DNA of 43,317 bases from Candidatus Nitrotoga sp. CP45 (lineage in GTDB: Bacteria; Pseudomonadota; Gammaproteobacteria; Burkholderiales; Gallionellaceae). Where the stretch lies: NCBI GenBank assembly GCA_003402375.1, contig QFXJ01000055.1, forward strand, positions 1-43,317, written 5' to 3'. Within the stretch, counting starts at the first letter, position 1. Every line of letters starts with the position of its first letter. Shown here piece by piece: positions 36,882-43,317 of the stretch. The notes below the pieces were generated by a model, which was not told the origin of the DNA, made no database searches, and worked only from the letters and a program-made list of their open reading frames with translations. A program made the position numbers and the translations under genes.

Positions 36882-37015
36882 GAAAATGCCTCAACATTTC
36901 GGTTAAGACAGCCCGTTCAGGGAGGAGAAACGGGAGATGACTTCTCACCATCTGTAACGTCAGATTAAATAATGATGAAAGAGTTCCAATATTAGGTAAA
37001 ATTTTTAGGATTTAA

Positions 37016-38023
<1,008 letters not shown>

Positions 38024-38054
38024 CTGTGCCAAATTAATCTCCGTAGAGTTATGT

Positions 38055-38207
38055 ATGAGAATTGCGACGATTTTTTTACTCGTGTGCAGCAGCTTGATGG
38101 TTTCGGCTTGTAAAACAACGCCAGAAGATCAAGCTCTTTGGGGCGCTTATGAGCATGAGCTAAACACTAAAGTTGTCGATCCTCGGCCAATTATTTTCGA
38201 CCCATGA
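38055..38207 (+). CDS. Small lipoprotein of 50 residues
   Basis: A short gene encoding a typical signal sequence MRIATIFLLVCSSLMVSAC with a lipobox ending at Cys19, then a polar 31-residue tail rich in Glu/Lys/Asn ending PRPIIFDP. No family is recognised. The ribosome binding site is weak (GTAGAG, 38043-38048). It lies 31 nt after the hemB stop and 67 nt before DUF2024 on the same strand. The complete lipobox and sensible tail support a real gene; an envelope role is inferred only from lipidation. Confidence 0.65.
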   Translation: MRIATIFLLVCSSLMVSACKTTPEDQALWGAYEHELNTKVVDPRPIIFDP

Positions 38208-38274
38208 TCTCCGGAACATTCTGTCAGCTATTCTAAATAATCTGGACAATTTCTAAATTAGTTAAGGAAAGAAT

Positions 38275-38532
38275 ATGGACATTCACGTCTATGATACTTA
38301 TGTAAAAGCTAAAGATGGCCACACGATGCACTTTGATGTTTTCACTGCGGTGAAGGACGATCAACAAGCGATCAAATTCGCTAAAGAGTGGTTGATTTCA
38401 ATCGGTGAAGGTGAGGCAATTATTACAAGCAAAGAATGCAGTTTTTGCCACATTCAAAGCGCATCCAGCAATGTTGTTGAAGCAATTAACAAAGATGGGT
38501 ACTTCATCTACAAGATGGAAGGTTGTGAGTAA
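38275..38532 (+). CDS. DUF2024 family protein
   Basis: An 85-residue protein of the DUF2024 family (function unknown). Family features are MDIHVYDTYVKAKDGHTMHF at the N-terminus, FAKEWLISIGE in the middle and a C-x-x-C-x-x (CSFCHIQ) motif near residue 60. AAGGAAAG precedes the ATG. The CxxC with nearby His suggests metal or redox chemistry, but this is inference. Spacing to the small lipoprotein and to ridA allows one transcript. Confidence 0.88.
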   Translation: MDIHVYDTYVKAKDGHTMHFDVFTAVKDDQQAIKFAKEWLISIGEGEAIITSKECSFCHIQSASSNVVEAINKDGYFIYKMEGCE

Positions 38533-38643
38533 TAGTATTTTAGTGTTCCCCCCAAATGGTTGGCCAACCGGTCACAACAAATAAGTTCAAATTTTGGTAG
38601 CCCAGACCGGTAAATTGTGTCTGGCAAAATACAGGAGTCAGTC

Positions 38644-39030
38644 ATGTCTAATAAAACAGTAATTCAAACCCTTGATGCACCAGCCGCTATTGGCATTTAT
38701 TCGCAAGCAGTCCGTGTAGACAAAACTGTATACCTTTCCGGCCAAATCGGGCTGGACCCCAACACCATGCAAATGGAAGAAGGTATAGAGGCGCAGATTC
38801 ATCGCGTATTTCAGAACCTGCGTGCAGTGGCCAGTGCTGCTGACAGTAGCTTGAATGATGTGGTGAAGCTCAATATTTACCTTACTGACATGAACAGCTT
38901 CGCCAAAGTGAACGAAATCATGACGTCCTATTTCCATCAACCCTACCCGGCGCGCGCCGTGGTAGGTGTGGCGGCACTACCGCGAGGCGCGTTGGTGGAG
39001 ATGGATAGCATATTGTGCTTGCAGGACTAG
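38644..39030 (+). CDS. ridA: RidA family enamine/imine deaminase
   Basis: Hydrolyses reactive enamine/imine intermediates such as 2-aminoacrylate made by PLP enzymes. The protein is 128 residues from the ATG at 38644, with AGGAG eight bases before it; the frame opens further upstream without support. Motifs are [20 protein letters not shown], the arginine of [19 protein letters not shown] that binds the substrate carboxylate, and the C-terminal EMD. recG follows immediately. Confidence 0.95.
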   Translation: MSNKTVIQTLDAPAAIGIYSQAVRVDKTVYLSGQIGLDPNTMQMEEGIEAQIHRVFQNLRAVASAADSSLNDVVKLNIYLTDMNSFAKVNEIMTSYFHQPYPARAVVGVAALPRGALVEMDSILCLQD

Positions 39031-39043
39031 GCATTCACCTGCT

Positions 39044-41098
39044 GTGCAATTCCTGCTTTGCAGTATTTCAAATGTGTTTCCCGCCAGCATTCCTGTAGCC
39101 ACGTTAACCAAGTTCGAAAAACTTGGTATTCACAACCGCTTCGATCTGGTGCTGCATTTACCGCTACGTTACGAGGACGAAACCCGAGTGACGCAAATCG
39201 CCGCGCTTGTGTATGGTGTGAGCACGCAAGTAGAAGGCGAGATCATCCACAATGAAGTAATGTTCCGCCCACGTCGCAGCCTGATATGTCAATTGCAGGA
39301 CAGTAGTGGTGTGCTACATCTAAGATTTTTAAATTTTTATCCAAGCCAGCAAAAGCAACTCGAAGTAGGAAAGAAAATTCGCGCCTTGGGTGAAGTGCGC
39401 ATGGGTTATTTTGGCATGGAGATGGTGCATCCTAAATGCCGTGTCGCGGGTGAAAATACACCGCTAAAGCAAGCGCTGACACCTGTGTACCCCACTACCG
39501 CTGGCTTGCCACAAGCAACGCTGAGCAAACACATTCAGGCTGCCTTGAACGAGCTTGAACTGCCTGACACGTTACCAGCAGCTTTGCTCGCACGCTTGAA
39601 GCTTTCCGGCTTTGCCGATAGCGTAAGGTTATTGCACAATCCTCCGCCCGACATTGATGAGGATACGCTGCTTAAACGCACCCATCACGCTTGGTTGCGC
39701 ATCAAATTTGATGAATTGTTGGCGCAGCAACTTTCCATGCGAATACATTACCGCAAGCGGCGCAGTCGCAATGCGCCGTGCCTGCGCGCACTCGGCCATT
39801 TTACGGAGCGGTTGTTGCAGACTTTAACCTTTAGTCTCACCACCGCTCAACAAAAAACCTTGCGCGAAATCAGTCGCGATCTTGAACAAGCGCATCCGAT
39901 GCAGCGTCTGTTGCAAGGCGATGTGGGTAGTGGTAAAACCATTGTTGCGCTGCTAGCCGCCTTGCAGGCGATAGAAAATGGTTATCAGGTGGCCTTGATG
40001 TCGCCCACCGAAATACTTGCCGAACAGCACTATCACAAATTACGTGATTGGCTGGAGCCGCTTGGTATCAGTCCCGTATGGCTTTCTGGCAGCCTGAAGA
40101 AAAAAGATAAACAAGCCGCTATCGAACGTATCGCGCAAGGCGAAACGCAGTTAGCCATCGGCACACACGCGCTATTTCAGGATCAAGTTACATTCCCCAA
40201 GCTGGGATTGATTATCGTGGACGAGCAGCATAAATTCGGCGTGCAGCAACGTTTAGCGCTGCGCGGCAAGGGCGACGAACCGCACCAGTTGATGATGAGT
40301 GCTACCCCCATCCCGCGTACCTTGGCAATGAGTTATTACGCCGATCTCGACGTATCGGTAATCGATGAATTACCACCCGGACGCACGCCTGTTATCACTA
40401 AATTAGTTAGCGATAACAGGCGCGAAGAGGTACTTGCGCGCGTTCGTCAAGCCTGCCTCGCAGGGCAGCAGGCTTATTGGATATGCCCGCTGATTGATGA
40501 ATCGGACACGCTGGAATTGCAGACTGCGTTGGAAACACAACAGAGGTTGGCACAAGCTCTGCCTGATCTGCGAGTAGGTCTGGTGCATGGCAAACTGAAT
40601 ACCACCGAAAAATTAAACGCGATGGCCGCGTTCAAAGCGGGTGAAACTCATCTCCTGGTGGCCACCACGGTAGTAGAGGTTGGCGTGGATGTACCCAATG
40701 CCGCCATGATGGTGATTGAGCATGCCGAACGTATGGGGCTGGCTCAGCTGCACCAGTTGCGTGGACGCGTCGGACGCGGTGCTGCGCAGAGTTTGTGCAT
40801 TTTGTTATTTCAACAACCTCTTTCAGAATTAGCGCGCGCGCGCCTGAAAATCATTTACGAAAATACGGATGGTTTTGAAATCGCTCAGCAGGATTTGAGC
40901 CTGCGCGGCCCGGGTGAGCTGTTAGGCGCACGCCAAAGCGGCGTCCCCATGCTGCGTTTTGCCGATGTCACCGAAGATGCTGCTTTGCTCAATTGCGCGC
41001 AAGCGATTGCTGACGAAATGCTGTGCGATTTTCAGCAGGAAGCACGCGCACATTTGCAGCGATGGATGGCGAATAGACAAGATTATCTACATGTTTGA
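39044..41098 (+). CDS. recG: ATP-dependent DNA helicase RecG
   Basis: Regresses stalled replication forks and branch-migrates Holliday junctions. The proposed start is GTG 39044, giving 684 residues, close to family length. A frame reaching back into ridA and a GTG at 39074 are alternatives, and no strong ribosome binding site separates them. An N-terminal wedge domain (LPLRYEDET) precedes superfamily 2 motifs: Walker A GDVGSGKT (292-299), DEQHKFGVQQR (393-403), SATPIPRTLAMSYYADLD and the C-terminal GLAQLHQLRGRVGRG. It overlaps ubiC by eight bases. Confidence 0.94.
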   Translation: MQFLLCSISNVFPASIPVATLTKFEKLGIHNRFDLVLHLPLRYEDETRVTQIAALVYGVSTQVEGEIIHNEVMFRPRRSLICQLQDSSGVLHLRFLNFYPSQQKQLEVGKKIRALGEVRMGYFGMEMVHPKCRVAGENTPLKQALTPVYPTTAGLPQATLSKHIQAALNELELPDTLPAALLARLKLSGFADSVRLLHNPPPDIDEDTLLKRTHHAWLRIKFDELLAQQLSMRIHYRKRRSRNAPCLRALGHFTERLLQTLTFSLTTAQQKTLREISRDLEQAHPMQRLLQGDVGSGKTIVALLAALQAIENGYQVALMSPTEILAEQHYHKLRDWLEPLGISPVWLSGSLKKKDKQAAIERIAQGETQLAIGTHALFQDQVTFPKLGLIIVDEQHKFGVQQRLALRGKGDEPHQLMMSATPIPRTLAMSYYADLDVSVIDELPPGRTPVITKLVSDNRREEVLARVRQACLAGQQAYWICPLIDESDTLELQTALETQQRLAQALPDLRVGLVHGKLNTTEKLNAMAAFKAGETHLLVATTVVEVGVDVPNAAMMVIEHAERMGLAQLHQLRGRVGRGAAQSLCILLFQQPLSELARARLKIIYENTDGFEIAQQDLSLRGPGELLGARQSGVPMLRFADVTEDAALLNCAQAIADEMLCDFQQEARAHLQRWMANRQDYLHV

Positions 41099-41699
41099 TA
41101 CTTATTTGGCACGCTCGCGTGCTTTACTTAGTGAGCAGAGCGAAGCGAGTAAGACGAAGCCGATATGGGGAGTAGAATCCTGGCGCACCTTCCTGCCTGG
41201 TATCGAAGCGGGTTATGCACCCTGGTTGCGTACCGATGGATCACTTACATTGCGTATTCAGCAACGTTGCGAAAATTTCAGCGTGTGTAACGTGGATAAT
41301 CGTCTGGCAAGTGCGGTTTATGATGAAACGGCGCTGCTTGGCCTGCCCGCTCAGCAAAAAATTTATACGCGTGAGGTGTTCTTGCATGCTGATGGTAAAC
41401 CTGTGGTATTTGCGCATAGTGTGGTTGCGTCACAACATTTGTGCGGTGCATGGCACGCGCTGCGAAATTTGGGCAATCGTCCATTAGGCGCACTATTGTT
41501 TGCCCATCCGCTGGTGCGGCGCTCAGCGCTGCATTTTGACGCACTTAAACCGAATCATCCGCTATATCGACGCGCTGCCGCTGCTCTCGATACGCCACCA
41601 CAAAAACTGTGGGCACGGCGTTCGCTGTTCATCTTGCGCAACGCACCTCTATTAGTGACGGAAGTTTTTTTGCCGGATATTCTTGTGCTGAAAAAATGA
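41091..41699 (+). CDS. ubiC: Chorismate pyruvate-lyase
   Basis: Splits chorismate into pyruvate and 4-hydroxybenzoate, the first committed step of ubiquinone synthesis. The protein is 202 residues from the ATG at 41091, which overlaps the end of recG by eight bases. The family features [26 protein letters not shown] and [11 protein letters not shown] are visible, with the conserved catalytic Arg/Glu positions in this central barrel. It overlaps ubiA by four bases (ATGA), so the two enzymes are translationally coupled and product passes directly to UbiA. Confidence 0.94.
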   Translation: MFDTYLARSRALLSEQSEASKTKPIWGVESWRTFLPGIEAGYAPWLRTDGSLTLRIQQRCENFSVCNVDNRLASAVYDETALLGLPAQQKIYTREVFLHADGKPVVFAHSVVASQHLCGAWHALRNLGNRPLGALLFAHPLVRRSALHFDALKPNHPLYRRAAAALDTPPQKLWARRSLFILRNAPLLVTEVFLPDILVLKK

Positions 41700-42574
41700 A
41701 TTTCAACGAGCGAATAAATCTGTATATCAAGCTAACGAGGCTCAATCGCCCCATTGGTATCCTGTTGCTGCTGTGGCCTACATTATGGGGTGTATGGATC
41801 GCGGGCAACGGCCAACCGGCATGGAACATCGTCGCAATTTTTGTGCTCGGCACGGTGTTGATGCGCTCTGCAGGCTGCGCTATCAATGACTATGCTGACC
41901 GTGATTTGGATAAGCAGGTAAAGCGTACCCAAGATCGTCCTATCACCAGTGGAAAACTCGCGCCGAAAGAGGCTTTGTGGCTGGCGGCTGGGCTGTCGCT
42001 CCTCGCCTTTATGCTGATTTTGCCGCTCAATGGATTGACGCTGCTGTTGTCTATCCCCGCTCTGTTCTTTGCCGCCAGCTACCCCTATACCAAACGTTTC
42101 TTTGCCATTCCCCAAGCTTACCTCGGGATCGCATTCGGTTTTGGTATCCCGATGACATTCGCAGCACAACTCGGCAGCGTTCCCGCCATAGCATGGTGGT
42201 TGTTAATCGCCAATGTATTTTGGGCGATTGCTTACGACACCGAATACGCGATGGTGGATCGGGACGATGACATACACATAGGCATCCATTCCTCTGCGCT
42301 GTTCTTCGGTAAATACGATATCGCTGCGGTGATGATCTGTTACGGCGTTACTTTGGCCATACTCGCCGCAGTTGGCAGTACGCTCGGGCTAGGCATGGTC
42401 TACTACATCGGTTTATTGTGTGCGGCGGGCATCGCCATCTACCACTACACGTTGATTCGAAACCGTCAGCGTGAAGCTTGCTTCAAGGCTTTTCTGCACA
42501 ACAACTGGTTTGGTGCTGCGGTATTTATTGGTATTGCGCTGGATTATCTGCTGCGCTTGGCGAGAGCTTCGTAG
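41696..42574 (+). CDS. ubiA: 4-hydroxybenzoate octaprenyltransferase
   Basis: Membrane enzyme that attaches the polyprenyl chain to 4-hydroxybenzoate. The protein is 292 residues from the ATG at 41696, which overlaps the ubiC stop. About eight or nine hydrophobic helices are visible. The two aspartate-rich motifs are [19 protein letters not shown] and [20 protein letters not shown], which bind Mg-diphosphate. It is the last gene of the hemB-to-ubiA run. A weak AT-rich hairpin with a short T-run follows 54 nt after the stop. Confidence 0.97.
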   Translation: MNFNERINLYIKLTRLNRPIGILLLLWPTLWGVWIAGNGQPAWNIVAIFVLGTVLMRSAGCAINDYADRDLDKQVKRTQDRPITSGKLAPKEALWLAAGLSLLAFMLILPLNGLTLLLSIPALFFAASYPYTKRFFAIPQAYLGIAFGFGIPMTFAAQLGSVPAIAWWLLIANVFWAIAYDTEYAMVDRDDDIHIGIHSSALFFGKYDIAAVMICYGVTLAILAAVGSTLGLGMVYYIGLLCAAGIAIYHYTLIRNRQREACFKAFLHNNWFGAAVFIGIALDYLLRLARAS

Positions 42575-42627
42575 TCAACCTTGAATCCGCCAAATCATAA
42601 TAGCTGGCCGGAACAAGGCTATTCTGT

Positions 42628-42653
42628 AAATCAATCGACCCTATTGATTTTTG
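42628..42653 (+). terminator. Weak AT-rich hairpin after ubiA
   Basis: AAATCAAT (42628-42635) pairs with ATTGATTT (42643-42650), loop CGACCCT, followed by TT. The stem is AT-rich and the T-run short, so efficiency is doubtful. Confidence 0.45.
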
Positions 42654-42698
42654 ATGATGGTGATACGGCAATTCAAGTCGCGGGTGTAGAGTTGTGAT

Positions 42699-42730
42699 GT
42701 TGGGCTTCGCAAGCTCAGCGCCAACCTACG
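42699..42730. repeat. REP-like palindromic sequence
   Basis: GTTGGGCTTCGCAAGC followed by TCAGCG and CCAACCTACG. GTTGG/CCAAC and GCTT/AAGC form an imperfect hairpin. Very similar sequences are dispersed in many proteobacterial genomes. It lies between ubiA and the IS4 element, where repeats often accumulate. A GGGGTCAGACTC motif at about 42766-42777 may mark the insertion sequence boundary. Confidence 0.5.
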
Positions 42731-42790
42731 TTAGCCCAGGCTACGCTTGATCGTCGTGGCTAAATTGGGGTCAGACTCTGAGGTCTCCCC

Positions 42791-43317
42791 TCAAAGTTGC
42801 AGCACAGGATGATCATACCGCAAGGACTCAAGAGCTTCGCGAAACTCGCGCGGCGGGAATGCAGCCATCCCATGCCGTACCAGCTGCAACGCTAGTGAAA
42901 TAATAGAGAGCACTGGGCGTGACCGCCGCGTGTTGCTCTGGAATTGAAATTCCATCTGTCGTGTTTTACCAACCTCACCAATCAAGCGCAATACGAACGA
43001 GGCAAGACATGCGATCAGCAGTAACACACCCAATCGGTTTTTCTGCGTGGATCGGCTAGCGGAGAATCCCAATCCAAAACGCTCGCTTTTCAAGTCGCGA
43101 AATGATTCCTCAATCTGCATCCGCTGGGCGTACACGGCCACGACAGCTTGAGCACTCAAGTGAGCAAGTTTTGGGCTGACTGCCAACAGCCATGGTTCGC
43201 GTTTCGCGCGGGCATTCTTCAGGCTACGGCTCGAATGGTCCCGCTTACCCAGGCGACTCTTCTTGTGGCGCTTTTGATTTGCGTGTTTGATCAACACCAG
43301 ACGGCATGGCACAGGAT
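42791..43317 (-). mobile_element. IS4-family transposase, C-terminal part (gene continues beyond window)
   Basis: The last 174 codons of a DDE transposase, cut by the window edge. The frame is open to the end of the window, so the GTG at 43310-43312 is only internal. The IS4 signature Y-(2)-R-(3)-E-(6)-K is exact in YAQRMQIEESFRDLK, supplying the catalytic glutamate. A hydrophobic helix (GVLLLIACLASFVLRLIG) and a basic tail follow. The aspartates of the triad would lie outside the window. The stop is TGA (complement of 42791-42793). I find no inverted-repeat end that I can prove inside the window. Confidence 0.88.

Noticed and set aside
40959-41090. 44-codon N-terminal extension of ubiC inside recG
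   Set aside because: Shadow of recG; UbiC starts at the ATG overlapping the recG stop.

Overview
The window reads as a chromosomal segment of a betaproteobacterium. Gene orders such as hemA-prfA-prmC, dusB-fis-purH-purD-hemF, rpsU-yqeY-dnaG-rpoD and ridA-recG-ubiC-ubiA, the protein sequence character, and an IPTL-CTERM protein together suggest the Nitrosomonadales/Gallionellaceae; that placement is inference, since there is no rRNA here. Most of the sequence is densely packed housekeeping genes, with a small accessory zone at about 11-20 kb and mobile-element traces at both edges.

Layout. 1-300: tail of a truncated ORF ending in a terminal-inverted-repeat-like sequence. 307-3502 (+): hemA, prfA, prmC. 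3528-3652: a 125-bp MITE-like element. 3718-9062 (-): dusB, fis, purH, purD, hemF read leftward as one likely transcription unit. 9150-11028 (+): a UbiH-family hydroxylase and a DsbC-type disulfide isomerase. 11.0-19.9 kb: a tandem outer-membrane barrel protein, a DUF924 protein, a glycine-rich secreted protein, an exported MsrB/MsrA pair, a 494-residue orphan lipoprotein divergent from a PatB/MalY C-S lyase, an IPTL-CTERM beta-propeller protein and an integrase-like remnant. 19.9-22.6 kb: mutS. 22.9-27.8 kb (-): the macromolecular synthesis operon rpsU-yqeY-dnaG-rpoD followed by a tRNA with anticodon CAU; a second MITE-like element sits between yqeY and dnaG. 28.2-31.9 kb (+): YhfA/OsmC protein, porin, YceF/Maf, dksA. 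32.3-34.8 kb (-): btuB under a cobalamin riboswitch. 35.0-42.6 kb (+): hemL, engB, hemB, a 50-residue lipoprotein, DUF2024, ridA, recG, ubiC, ubiA. 42.8 kb to the edge (-): the 3' part of an IS4-family transposase.

How the genes work together. Four tetrapyrrole genes (hemA, hemL, hemB, hemF) cover the route from Glu-tRNA to aminolevulinate, porphobilinogen formation and coproporphyrinogen oxidation. prfA and prmC form an enzyme-substrate pair (PrmC methylates the GGQ glutamine of release factor 1). ubiC and ubiA catalyse the first two committed steps of ubiquinone synthesis, and the UbiH-like protein could hydroxylate the ring later. dsbC, msrA and msrB form a cell-envelope thiol/methionine repair set.

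I see no defence island, CRISPR array or biosynthetic cluster. The most unusual items are: the TA-flanked inverted-repeat family (three sites), the basic C-terminal extension of Fis, the duplicated PagL-like barrel, the orphan lipoprotein with an H-x-C-x-C-x-H cluster and palindromes in its divergent promoter region, the 144-bp repeat-built IPTL-CTERM propeller, and a perfect 16-bp palindrome upstream of the porin.
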